Made by a program: the position numbers and the translations under genes. A stretch of 64,000 nt of DNA from Piper betle (Eukaryota > Streptophyta > Magnoliopsida > Piperales > Piperaceae): positions 241,700 to 305,699 of the forward strand of contig JAURVB010003251.1 of assembly GCA_033002965.1 (NCBI GenBank), written 5' to 3'. The notes beneath the pieces were generated by a model, which was not told the DNA's origin, did not search any database, and saw nothing but the letters and a program-made list of their open reading frames with translations. Shown here in pieces: positions 37,395-49,518 of this stretch (position 1 is the first letter of the stretch; each line of letters starts with the position of its first letter).

Positions 37395-38440
37395 GATACT
37401 ACATGAGCTGGAATAGAATACATAATGTACAATCATGGCGTCGACATGCAAAAATAAGAGCTTGAATTCCGCTTCTGAAGCATATGCTCGGGTTGGGTGC
37501 ACAGCGGATGATTTCAAATGGAATATAATGAAATAGAGGCATGGAAGGGGACAATTACTAAGAAGTTACCAGAGTTACGAAGGGAGCTTCGGTTGTAAGT
37601 TCGAATCCTACGCGGGGAGTTAATAAATTTTAGAGAGATAAAATAAGTAATTAATAGAAATGAAATATGAAATATAAAATATAAAATTAAGTAAATATGA
37701 CATTGAGTATAAGTATAAATAAATGTAAATTAAGTTAAATAATTTAAAAGTATAAGTAGAAGAACACATATTTCAAATGAACAAATTAAAACTCGAAAAT
37801 ATTTTATTATCCCATCGCAGACCATTTTGGTCAATTGTTGAATTTAATTGAAAAAATGATGTTTCATTCTATAAAAAGAATATTATTTTTTATTTATAAA
37901 CACATCTTGGAAAAGAACAAAATAATCGAAGAACCTCCTACCACCGACGTTGTCACCTGGAAACGTAACGTAGAGTCCCAGTGCCACCTTCGTCTTCCTC
38001 CACCCAGTCGCTGTTACTCATCCACGCCAACTCACTTTCTCACCAAACTACATCACAACAACACAAGCTTTCTTCACAGACACATCAATCCTGAAAAAAA
38101 CAAGCCACCCCACAATTAATTTACACGGTTAGCAAGCAAGGAGGGGAGGGGAGCTGGGCGCTGGGGGGTGTTGAAAGGACTTCGAGAAGTTGATAAATTT
38201 AAGTGGAAATTCAGATTAGGTTTTAATTTTTTAAGTAAAAAACTTAATCTAGTAGGTAAGCAATTTAGATTACTTCAATGTGTTTGGTTTACGCTTATTA
38301 GGATAATAACTTTGCGTGTCTAATTATAAGTTAACATAGATGATTCTAAAACTAATTTAATTTAAATATTATCAGGGTTTTCTTATTAAATATGCAATTT
38401 TTTTCTTCAAACATTGTCAAATGTGGAAGATGACTAATTC
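37395..38440 (-). pseudogene. Decayed duplicate of the WAV3-like gene's 5' end
   Basis: 37395-37420 (ctacatgagctggaatagaa) matches 17340, just inside intron 1 of the WAV3-like gene. 37931-38150 matches 17530-17780: end of exon 1, start-codon region, 5' UTR and upstream DNA (gagtcccagtgccaccttcg, caacaacacaagctttcttc, aacaagccacc). The start-codon site gccattactc is now gctgttactc, so the ATG is lost. About 400 bp of unrelated AT-rich DNA splits the copy, and exon 2 is absent. The order and orientation are those of the gene. Confidence 0.75.
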
Positions 38441-39055
38441 TTTCATACAATAACTATATTATTATTTCAAGGGAAAAAAAACACAAATCACTCTCTAATT
38501 CTAACCTATTTTTTTCTTACGTATGTTTATAAAGCACTTACTTCTTTATCGGGCATAGCTATCAATTTGCCTTATGGTTGGATAGATAAATGTTTTCATT
38601 CTGACCTTACGAGCTATTATAAATAAGGTTGCATCAAATAAAATACTAAATTAAGGAGATCCTTTTGACAACCAAGATCAATTTCAATTTGAGTTAATAA
38701 TGTTATTATTTGATTCATATTAATTGTTCATTCGAACACAGACATTATAAAATTCTAAAAAAATGTTGGTCCATTGGAACAGGCAGGATGTCATCTACAG
38801 TCCAATCCAATGCTATTACGGCTCTTTCCTCTTTATCGTAATGTTAAATAGCCCAAGCCGTGTGGTTGGCCCAAGCCCAATTTCTTACAACAGCCCATCC
38901 GGTGTACAAGGCCCATTTTCGCATGTTTTTCCTTCCGACTTCAAAACTTGCCAAAGTATCTTTTGCTTTTTATAACCTCCTTGATTGTGAATTAGAAAAT
39001 ATTCATTCAGCCAATTTGGTAATTATATAAAAAAGTTAATTGGTATATTTTGAGC
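38338..39055. repeat. Segmental duplicate, paralogous to 34716-35576
   Basis: Second copy of the block described at 34716-35576, with one diverged 121-bp unit and an extra insert (about 38515-38615). It directly continues the duplicated upstream DNA of the WAV3-like gene. Confidence 0.8.
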
Positions 39056-39520
39056 TCCGAAATATAAAATTTTCTATTTCCCAATCTATTCAATGTAACA
39101 TATATTTGTGCTTTGAGACGATTTATATAAATGCCAGCTCTCTTGACATTGTATTCTTAAGGAATAATTAATTTTATTATGAAAAATAATGAATAATTAC
39201 TATTTTTTTCTTTAAAAAATAATTTATCAGATAAGTATTATAATTTAATTTTAATATATTAAAAAAATATTAATAAAAGAGAAACCAAAAGTTACGTTAG
39301 ATGAAAAGTACGAGATTAAACTAGTCAAGCATAAATAAATAAAAATAATATATATCAAATGATTATACTCTATCTATTCAATGAATTATATATTTTTTTA
39401 TTTTTAATATCAAAGCATATTCAATTTCAGAGTTTGTCTATAAAATTAGAGTATATCTCTAACAAGGACACTACAATTTATATGGCGTGATATTTATATC
39501 TATTATTAAGATATATATAT

Positions 39521-40393
39521 GAGGGTCACTGCCCTGCGCCAAAAAATCTGGGCCGTCCGATTATAAGGACGGCCCAGATCGAGCACCCCATCCTTCCTCC
39601 AGCGCCGCCGCCGCCGCCGTCGCCCACTCCTTCCTCCGGCGCCGATGATGACGGCGATGACGTCGGTAGGGTTGGGCGGGGCGGTGGGAGGTGGCGGAGG
39701 GAGGCGGCGGAGGGAGGCGACGAAGGCTGGGGCCGAGCGGAGTGGGGCAGCAGGGGCAGGGCTGTCTTTGGCGGAGGCAGGGCTGTGGCCGGCGGGGGAG
39801 GGGGTGGGGGGCGCAGGGGTGGGGGGAATGCTGGGCGGTGGGTGTGGGCGGAGCGGGGTGGCGGCGGGGGCGGGGAGGCGGGGCCGGGGCTGGGGCGAGG
39901 CGGGCCGGGCGGATGGGGGGCTGGTGGGCGGAGGGTGAGGGCGAGAGGGGGCGGCCTATCCACGCCGCCCACCTCCCACCCGCCGCCTACCCACGCCGCC
40001 CTCCCCCTTCTCCTCCGCCCACCCACGCCGCCCTCGCCCCGCCTCGCCCACCCCCGCCCGGCCGGCCACGGCCGGATCCCAAACGCCGCCCTCCCCCTTC
40101 TCCTCCGCCCACCCACGCCGCCCTCGCCCCGCCTCGCCCACCCCCGCCCGGCCGGCAGCGGCCGGATCCCGGACGCCGCCCTCCCCCTTCTCCTCCGCCC
40201 ACCCATGCCGCCTTCGCCCCGCCTAGCCCACCCCCCGCCCGGCCGGCAGCTGCCGGATCCAGGCCGCCGGCGAAGGAGTGGGGAGGGGTGGAAAATTTTT
40301 TTATCAAATCTGGGCCGTTCGATCATAATCGAACGGCCCAGATTATCCTGGCGCAGGTAAGGGTTTCCTGCCTCTTGCACAGGAAACCTTTAC

Positions 40394-40395
<2 letters not shown>
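39521..40395. mobile_element. TIR-like element with GC-rich core and subterminal hairpins, inserted in a TA repeat
   Basis: Bounded by TA runs (39510-39520; 40396-40429). Inverted ends share TGCGCCA followed by AATCTGGGCCGT. Each end carries a hairpin: left 39546-39579 (13-bp stem), right 40307-40344 (perfect 17-bp stem aatctgggccgttcgat). The GC-rich core holds about three 90-bp tandem units from about 39995 to 40263 (cgccgccctcccccttctcc each time). Long overlapping frames on both strands come from this composition and have no protein-family features. Confidence 0.7.
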
Positions 40396-40429
<34 letters not shown>

Positions 40430-40433
<4 letters not shown>

Positions 40434-41700
40434 AGTAATAGTATTTAAAAGTAGTTGCACATTAATGCATTTGTCCTTGGCTAGTAATTTAAATGTGAAG
40501 TAGAGATGTTGGATGGTGTGGCCAAAGGTCGGCCCGGGCACAGCCACCATCGCAAGTGGAGCTCTTGAAGTGTGTCGCCAAAGGCCCCGCCACAACCGTC
40601 ATTTTAATGTTGTTTATTTATTTATGCGCACAGTGTTTTTATTCATTATTATTTACAGTTTTTTTTGTTACAGTCATTATTGTTGATGTGTTCAAAATAG
40701 TGTTTTTTTCTTTTGTAAATTTTGTTCTTGTTGTTTATAATAGAATGTTAATTTGATTAAATAAACCATCGAACTCATTAATTCTTAGTTTTTTTTCTTC
40801 ATTTTTTCCCTCATACATTATATCAAAATTTTAAAATTCTTTTTTACTTTAATAACTCTCCGAGATGATTTTTTAATTCCCTAGCTAGATGACTCTTTAT
40901 TAGTAGATTTTGCTATTGACCACTGAATCAAGTAAAAAAATTATTAAAACATATTATTTAATTTTTTAATTTACTCTTATAAATAAAAGTGGAACTACAA
41001 GTTGACCTTTCATAAAAATAAGAGATTCGATCAATCAAAATAAAAAAAAATCAAATTACTATACCCGAACTCACCAATTAAAAATTTTCTTTTAAAATTA
41101 GCATGTCTCTCTAAGATATCAAATTATTATTATATATATCATCATTCTATGAAGGTTATCTATAAAATTGGATTCTTTCATATGGTTCATGCAATATGGC
41201 GCAACATCTTGCTTAGTTTAATTAAATCAACACTTTAAAAGTAATGAAAATAATATTATACATATATATTTATATCTAAATATTATCGAGTTTTTGAACT
41301 GTCCATCATATATAATGTTAAATTTAGTAATCTAGAATATGGGAAGTGTACCTCGCCGCGGAATTGAATTGAAAGTCGTTAGTTGTCTCACAATAGAAGA
41401 AAGAACCCCTAACTCACAGTAGATTTCCAACTTTTTTGCCTTTGGCAGTCCTATTTGATGTCTTATTTACCGAAATCAAGTATTAACCACGCTAAATGAT
41501 TTTGTAATTTTCATACTTATTTGAATTAATAAAATGAGAATTAGGAATTGAGTTTGTAACTCTCATACTTATCTTAATCAATAAGATAAATTAGGATTCC
41601 TTATTTAGGAGGGCTCATTCTTTATGGGCATGTATCCACTGCATATGGAAAAATAAAGAATTATCTCAACCTTGGTAGCAGTAACTTGGTATATTGAATC
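40430..41700. other. AT-rich intergenic, no gene
   Basis: No gene or clear repeat identified. Confidence 0.5.
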
Positions 41701-41735
41701 TATGGATAATCAGCCAGTCATCCCTTTCTCTGGCC

Positions 41736-42000
41736 ACCTACCCTCATGCAAAAGACTGGTGGGAGATGAAGACAGGATAGTTAATAAAACCCAAAGAAAT
41801 CCTTCCTTGAATATTGGATCTTATATATACAGCTCATATGATTTCTGCACCACTTGTTTCTTTTTATTCAATTTCTTCTCCTGCTTTCCTTTCTCTTTGC
41901 ACGGTTCAACCCTTCCCACCGATTTGGTTTGGTGGCACTCAAACGCACACACGCTTCACCTACCCCATACCACATGATATACATATATCTATATATCTAC
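41736..42000 (+). promoter_or_regulatory. Promoter-like block with two AC-I elements and a TATA box
   Basis: ACCTACC (AC-I, an R2R3-MYB site of phenylpropanoid promoters) occurs at 41736-41742 and 41958-41964. A TATA-like ttatatatac lies at about 41820, followed by CT-rich leader-like sequence. No recognisable coding exon follows. It could be a relic promoter of a lost phenylpropanoid gene or chance. Confidence 0.25.
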
Positions 42001-44444
42001 TTTCTTTATCGCTTCTCTTCTCATCATCTCACCTCCTTCTATACATCCATCTCCCATTCAACATCTCATCATATGATTCATCAACACAATATTTTCCTTT
42101 TTACTCAAATGGGCCACCTCCTTTCCCATCCCACATTCATTTTCAGCACATATTTAGAGGATCCTTGGAGTTGTTACATTTTTGGTCCCCTCCGTCCAAA
42201 GTAATAGTATACCCAGTACTATATGGCCACAAAGTAATAAAACTGATACCGATGTGATCTTCTTCTGTAGAAATTGTTTGGAACAGCGCTTCTTATGACA
42301 TGAGCAGGCACTAATTCCAACTGGAATTTATATGTTTTCTATGAATGATTGAAGATGATAAATTGAAGCGAAACTATCTTATAGCTTTATCATGATCATA
42401 TGCTTTATCTCGTTGCGGCCAAAGAAGTTGAAGGGTTGGGAGTGGTGGTTGGTAGCGACCATGACCTCTCGTGATTAGTTCAACCGCAGTTTGGACAAGT
42501 ACATTGGTTTATTTTATTTTGTTCTTACAAGTTACACCCTTATAATAAAAACCAACCTCTTAATAAGGTTCTCGTAATGTACATGCAACTCACTATAATT
42601 TGTCCCTGATGTGAACGCAATTTTGAAGAGAATATATTTTGTCATTTATACCCTGTTTTCTTGTAGTGTTGTTGTGATTTCCATGAAAACTTCGCGTTTA
42701 CACTTCTCGTGTACTCAAATTATAATCCACTTTGGAAATCAACGTTGATCATCACTTAATGTTTCTTTGATTGGTAGCGTATATGTGTTTGCATAGCAAG
42801 CTAGCTGGCCATAGATATCAGGTGTTTTTATAATTGCTGGTTCATTTCTTATATATGATAACAAAACCTTTTTGATCACTGAGAACATTATATCTAAACT
42901 CAATTATTAAAATCATAGCTATTATTACGTGTTCACAATACATAAAAGTCCATGTCAAGAAAATATAATGTTTACTAAGTAGCTAGTATTCACCAAATTG
43001 GCATTCTAATTTATGTATCAAGTTAACAGGCCTACAATGTGTATATATAAACATTTATCGCTTAGTTTGGTATGCCAACATACGAACAGATTACGTTGTG
43101 TTACCACACTAATTGGTCGATCGACCTATGAAGTGGTTCACCAAATGCACAATTGATATTGATCTTGTGGTAATTGTCATAAATTGAAGCATGACTATTT
43201 AAATAAATACATAGCTTGCTAATTTCCAATCTAATACAGTCTAGCCAAACTTATATATAACGAGTTGCCGGCAGTACCGAGTCCTCCATCACTCATTCCC
43301 GGTGCCAAAGACATTAATAGATGTAAAAATATTTATTTTAAGTGACCAACTAATCTTGATTAGTTTGACAAAGCCAACACTCTGAAAGAGGACTTTGGTG
43401 ATGCTTTTGTTAGCTCACTAATTGACAGACTTTGTGGGTTTGGTTGGTTGTCCACTAGTGGAAGAACATTAGCTGTTAAATATACCTAATAATATGTATA
43501 GATAGACAAATTAAAGCAACATAAAGAGAAAGGGTCAACACATAAGTTCCTTGAATTATCAAGTTAAAATTTCATCCTTAGTCAACACAGAATTTCATCA
43601 TCACAATATTATTAATAATGCTCTTTGATTGGGTTGTTGCATCGGAATTATTCATATCAAATCAAATGTTGTTTGGTAAATTATATTGGTTAGCACGATG
43701 GAAAATAAAAAGGAAAGAAAAATACAAGTGCTGGAGAGATAGCACACGTAGGAAACGAAGGGTTGGTGGCATGATGCCTCACCTAACTTAGATACAAGAA
43801 CGTCTCTAATAATCTTGCAAGTGGATGAGTATTCTATGCTCTAATAACTTGGTTTAATTTAAAAAAACGCAACATTAACCTAATTCTTTTGCTTAAATTA
43901 CTTGAATATAATCTTCAATTTGACCTTAGACTAAGTCCTGCATTTACCTTGTACCATGTCAATCAATATATATAAACTTCCCCAGAACTAGGCTTGTTAA
44001 TTTTTTGACCAAGTACACGGTAGAAAAAAATAACATGATAAAATAATCTTAACAGTTGGCCAGTAGCTAGCATTTATTATTATTATTCTTATTATTATCA
44101 TGTTGCATTGATTTTTTATAAAAGGATTGTAAATAAAATCTAAAATACTATATATTTTCTCGCTTTTACTTTAATTTGTACATACGTCGACCCAGAAAAT
44201 GCTTTTACGTAGTAAGGTACCATGTTAAAAATAAAAAGTACTATGTTAACTTGTGATCAGTAACGAAATTGCTTATATATTTGAGTTAACTAATTTTCAA
44301 GCACTTTGATAATTTTTAATTGTTTATTTACTAATTTGCTATATATAGGTTTCCTGGAAATAAATAAATTATCTAACATGTTAATTTCATTGGTCCTAAC
44401 ATTGTAAACAACCACTATAAAAATAAAAAAGATTAACAAAAAAA
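42000..44444. other. AT-rich intergenic, no gene
   Basis: No supported gene or element. Confidence 0.5.
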
Positions 44445-44880
44445 TAAGGGTGCTAATTGAGCCAATCGAGTTTAATTATGTTCAAATTTAACTCATTTAT
44501 TTTGAATTTAAGTTAAACGCAAAAAGGTTCGAGTTGAATCGAGTTTGAGTCAAATACAGAGAATGTCAATTGTTATTTATATTTATTTATTTTTTATATA
44601 ACTTGAGATAAGATTAATTATGAAAATTCAAATAATTTAATATCCATTTTATTATATACAAGTTTGTTGGAGAATCAAATCATTATATTATTACATAAAC
44701 TTATCATTATGATATAATGACATTTATAATTACTTATTTTTACATTTTATATAAATAATAATATAAAAATATATATACTTTTGCATCTCCTAAGTCATAA
44801 TCGATTAAAAGTTAATAAAAATATATTTCTCTATGTTCGGTTGAGTCGAGTCGAACACTATTATCGGAAAACAATTCGAG
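44445..44880. mobile_element. Possible remnant of the TAGGG hAT-like family
   Basis: It opens with TAAGGGTGCTAATTGAG, nearly the terminal repeat of the 31382 and 58219 elements, and has further gttcgagttgaatcgagttt words. Near 44850 there is gttgagtcgagtcgaaca, but no clean right end or target duplication, so it is a remnant at best. It lies about 40 bp upstream of the first AC element of the PAL promoter. Confidence 0.4.
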
Positions 44881-44902
44881 TAAGATCGAAAGTGCGAAAA
44901 TT

Positions 44903-45110
44903 GACGTGGTCTCGTACCAACCACCGCGGCGTCCAAATAAGACGAGTGAAACGTGTCTATCATTACACCGTCCGATCGATACTTGATCCGACGGCGAATA
45001 TAGCAGCTCAACTAACACCCTCCCTTTGGAGCTCCCTGGGTTGGTGGGGAGCGGCTCTGCCGTCTTTAAATACACAATGGCTTGCTGTCCAAACTCTCAG
45101 AAAAATTCAG
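44903..45110 (+). promoter_or_regulatory. PAL promoter: AC elements, ACGT core, TATA box
   Basis: ACCAACC (AC-II) lies at 44916-44922 on the plus strand and again at 45039-45045 on the minus strand. TGACGTGG with an ACGT core is at 44902-44909. A TATA-like tttaaatac is at about 45064, which would put transcription start near 45095 and give a 5' UTR of about 240 nt. AC elements are bound by R2R3-MYB activators and repressors and are typical of PAL and other phenylpropanoid promoters. Confidence 0.65.
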
Positions 45111-45333
45111 TCACATTTCTTTTTGATCTGAATTTTTCTGCTCTAACCTCTCCTCCTCCTCCTCTCCCATTTCCACTTTCCATTTCTTCTTCCCAATCCA
45201 AATCCATATCTGGGTTGTTATCTGGACTGCCCATCTTCCACCCTTCTATTTGGTGGCACTTGAGCTTGGTTACACATATTATTGTGTACATTAAGAGCCA
45301 GAAAGGAAGAGATCGACACCGTATTCAGGAGTT

Positions 45334-46356
45334 ATGGAGGTGGAACAAGCTAGTGACAATGTATACCATGCATTATTCCATGCAAATGGCAACGGCAAGG
45401 CCTCGTCGCCGGACGAGGGGCTGTGCGTCGCCGGCGTTGCTGCCAGCCATGGCGACCCGTTGAACTGGGGCGCCGCGGCGGAGTCTTTGAAGGGGAGCCA
45501 CTTGGACGAGGTGAAGAGGATGGTGGAGGACTTCAGGAAGGAGGAAGTGAAGCTCGGCGGTGCAACTCTGACCATCGCCCAGGTGGCGGCGGTGGCGTAC
45601 CGGGCTTCGGTGGGGGTGGAGCTGGCCGAGGCGGCGAGGCCACGGGTGAAGGCGAGCAGCGACTGGGTGATGGAGGGGATGAGCAAGGGGACGGACAGCT
45701 ACGGTGTCACCACTGGCTTTGGTGCAACCTCCCATCGCCGGACTAAGCAAGGAGCTGCCCTCCAAAAGGAGCTCATTAGGTGATTGCTTGTTAATTATGT
45801 TTATATGATTTTGTTATTTATATTGGTTTAGTAAACTAATTAAATCCAAGTGCTATAAAAAGTCTTTTTCACATAATAATTAATATTAATTTCTAATTTT
45901 CTAAATGATCATAATCCTTAAATTTTTGTGTACTAGCTCGGATTATGATTACATTCAAACTGATTCTTTTTCGTTTTTGATAAAATGAAACCAGGTCAAC
46001 TAACTTATAATTTTTTTTTCAAAGAGATATAACATATATACAATGTTTGCATGTTAGATGAGAAGCTAGTTGTGGGCAGTACGTGACTTTTGGATGATAA
46101 TAAGTTAAAATTAAGGAGGGAAAATAATTTAGTATTAAAATAAATTATTGTCTTTTACTTTTGTCCAATATAAATGGTTAATATATGTGCATTAATGAAA
46201 GGTAATATTTTATGTGATAGAAACGAAAACCATGTGGCCTTTTTAGGTAGGTAGTAGGAATTTGAATATTGGTTCCTTTTTGGGAATTATAAGAAAAGAA
46301 ATTATTAATATTACAGAAATCCGATTATTCATGTCCTATAATGTTTAGATTTAAGG

Positions 46357-46394
<38 letters not shown>

Positions 46395-49003
46395 TACTCC
46401 TATTAATGGTGGGTATTATTAATTCTATGAAATAAAAAGTTAGCTGATGGGTTGCAAAGGGGCCCGCAAGCGCTGCTGTCGATCACATGAAGCTATTAAA
46501 GCCACCTCCCCGTCTCTTTCTTTAACTAGCTCTTTAAAAAAATTTGTATGCCAAAAATATTAAAAAAATAAAAATTTTGTTGTTGCTGTTGTATAAAGAA
46601 GAATGTTATTGGAAACCCGCAAATATGTGTAAAATCAGAAATCTACCATTTATTTAAACAGTTTGTACTGATCATAAATTGTATATATTGTAAGATCTAT
46701 CGACTTAATTTAATATCTAATAGTTATTGATGTAATATTTATAAGTATAAATCATAAAATTTTAATTTGGTTAATAATTTTTAGAAAAATAATTTAACTC
46801 ATTATGTTATACATTGAATTGGGTTGCTAAATAGACGCCAACATATCTATTCCGATAAATTAATAAAAAAGTTTTCTTTTTAACCATGCGATAGGTGAAA
46901 TGATTTTTTATTAAAGATGTGCAGTTTGGACACAGAGCAAAATTAGCTGGTTTTGTTGGTAATTAGTTAGTTTATAGGTTAAATACTCGAGAATTTGACC
47001 GGTGGAATAGATAATTGCTTCAAATCTGCTCATATTAATTTTAGGAGAAATAAATAAAGTTAATTTAAACAGTATGTGCTTTTAGTTAAACTTGATAAAT
47101 ATATACTTGTTAAGTCTTTTTAAAGAAATTACTAGTAAAAAAACGTAGATTAAAGGGGATTTGAGATTTATTGATGTCAAAATGGAATTCTAAAATTATA
47201 AATCAACTTGTTTTTAAAGTAAGAAGTTAAGTAAATTAAATGTGATTTGAATGCAGGTTTTTAAATGCTGGGATCTTCGGTGGTGGGCCGGAGTGCGGCC
47301 ACACTTTGCCGGCGACAGCCACAAGGGCGGCCATGTTGGTCCGGATCAACACCTTGCTCCAAGGTTACTCCGGCATCCGTTTCGAAATCATGGAGGCCAT
47401 AGCCAGCTTCATCAATCACAACATAACCCCATGCCTCCCCCTCCGGGGCACCATCACCGCCTCTGGTGACCTTGTCCCCCTTTCCTACATTGCCGGCCTC
47501 CTCACCGGCCGGCCTAACTCCGTTGCCGTTGCCGCAAATGGCCGCCGGATCGACGCGTCCGAGGCCTTCCGCATGGCCGGCATTCCCAACTTCTTTGAAT
47601 TACAGCCTAAGGAAGGACTTGCACTGGTGAATGGCACTGCAGTAGGGTCCGGCTTGGCGTCCATGGTCCTATTTGAGGCGAACATACTCGCCGTCCTCGC
47701 CGAAGTCCTCTCCGCCGTCTTCTGCGAAGTCATGCAAGGGAAACCAGAGTTTGCAGACCACTTGACCCACAAGCTCAAGCACCACCCCGGCCAGATTGAG
47801 GCTGCGGCCATTATGGAACATGTATTGGTAGGGAGCTCATACATGAAAATGGCACAAAAGATACATGAAATGGACCCACTGCAAAAACCTAAACAGGACA
47901 GATATGCCCTTCGGACCTCGCCACAATGGCTAGGCCCGCTTATTGAAGTGATCCGGACGTCCACCAAGTCCATAGAGAGGGAGATCAACTCGGTCAATGA
48001 CAACCCTTTGATAGATGTGTCCAGGAACAAGGCCTTGCATGGGGGCAACTTCCAAGGGACGCCCATTGGAGTTTCCATGGATAACACTAGGCTGGCCATT
48101 GCATCAATTGGGAAGCTCATGTTTGCTCAATTCTCTGAGCTTGTTAACGACTTTTACAACAATGGGCTGCCTTCCAACTTGTCCGGTGGAAGGGATCCTA
48201 GCTTGGATTATGGATTCAAAGGTGCAGAGATTGCCATGGCCGCCTACTGCTCCGAGCTGCAGTTCTTGGCCAATCCTGTGACCAACCATGTTCAAAGCGC
48301 GGAGCAGCACAACCAGGACGTGAATTCCTTGGGCCTGATCTCGTCGAGGAAGACGGCGGAGGCTGTGGAGATTCTTAAGCTCATGTCCACCACCTACATT
48401 GTGGCCTTGTGCCAGGCAATTGACTTGAGGCACTTGGAGGAGAATCTCAAGGCCACTGTTAAAAACACCGTGATTCAGGTGGCCAAGAGGGTGCTCACTA
48501 TGGGCGTCAACGGCGAGCTCCACCCGGCGAGGTTCGCCGAGAAGGACTTGATCAAGGTGGTGGAGAGGGAGCATGTGTTTGCCTATGTTGATGATCCTTG
48601 CAGCTCCACTTACCCTCTCATGCAAAAGCTGAGAAATGTGCTGGTGGAGCATGCCATGGCCAATGGGGAGAAGGAGAAGGAGGGCAACACTTCCATCTTC
48701 CAGAAGATAGTTGCTTTTGAGGAGGAGATAAAGGCACAACTGCCCAAGGAGGTGGAGAATGCAAGGGTTGAGTATGAGAACGGGAAGTCGGCCATCCCCA
48801 ACCGGATCAAGGAATGCAGGTCCTACCCCCTTTACAGGTTCGTCAGGGAGGAGTTGAGCACCGGATTCTTGACTGGCGAGAAGGTCCGGTCTCCGGGGGA
48901 AGAGTTCGACAAGGTTTTCAGGGCCATATCAGAGCTGAAGATGATAGACCCACTCTTGGATTGCTTACAAGCCTGGGACGGAGCTCCCCTTCCAATTTGT
49001 TAA
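45334..49003 (+). CDS. PAL: Phenylalanine ammonia-lyase
   Basis: Two exons, 45334-45779 and 47257-49003, split by one phase-2 intron inside the Arg codon of ELIRFLNAG, the classic plant PAL intron position. Total 730 residues (family about 700-730). The Ala217-Ser218-Gly219 triad in [17 protein letters not shown] forms the MIO prosthetic group. Other hallmarks: [60 protein letters not shown] and the C-terminal [12 protein letters not shown]. Phe150 (R-F-L) at the selectivity position points to strict Phe use; bifunctional grass PTALs have His there. The enzyme releases ammonia from L-Phe to give trans-cinnamate, the cytosolic entry into lignin, flavonoid and other phenylpropanoid pathways, as a homotetramer. 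The frame is intact. Confidence 0.98.
45780..47256 (+). other. PAL intron 1
   Basis: 1,477 bp, GTGATTG ... AATGCAG. AT-rich with a TA microsatellite at about 46360-46390. No internal gene or recognised element was seen. Confidence 0.9.
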
Positions 49004-49210
49004 AATTGTGTTCGATAATGAAGATGTTCTTGTCATCCATACAAGTTAATTTGTTACCCGTTATAATATTTGTTGTTGTTGTGAAATCCTCATTGGTGTA
49101 CGGTGGACGGAGCTCCCCTTTGAATACATTCGCAATGCCGATAAAATGTACTTTACATTGTTTTTACTCGAATTTTGCTGCCTTATAAACGGTCCAAAGA
49201 ACTTTCAAGT
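49004..49210 (+). other. PAL 3' UTR region
   Basis: Follows the TAA stop. Contains gtacggtggacggagctccccttt, an imperfect echo of the last coding bases (gggacggagctcccctt), suggesting a small local duplication. The polyadenylation site is not certain. Confidence 0.4.
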
Positions 49211-49518
49211 ATTGAACACGACACTATTACATTACATGTGTTATCAAAATTAGGAAAGATGACTGCTTCACAACCAAAAACAAAAACAATCCCTGCCGAA
49301 CAGCTCTACCAACGAAGAAAGTATCAAACTGGAAAAAAGAAGACACTAGGCTAAGGAAAATTGACAAAGAAATGACTGGTTTAATATTATCATCGGGAAC
49401 TAATTTACAAAGGAACATACATTTCCCTCCAAATGATGCACCCCACCGAAAAAACTTGGATGCAATAACGTATATATATAAGATTACACTAAAAGTATAG
49501 CCTCTTTTTTTGTTGTCT

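Noticed and set aside
37570..37620. tRNA-like T-arm (aagttcgaatcctac)
   Set aside because: The stem has a mismatch and no D-arm or anticodon arm could be built.
39526..40503. Long overlapping open frames (up to 284 codons) on both strands
   Set aside because: They come from GC-rich tandem repeats inside a TIR-like element, run on both strands at once, and show only Pro/Arg/Gly/Ala bias with no family motif.
48104..48739. Minus-strand frames of 211 codons over PAL exon 2 (also 47485-48120)
   Set aside because: Antisense shadows of the highly conserved PAL coding frame.
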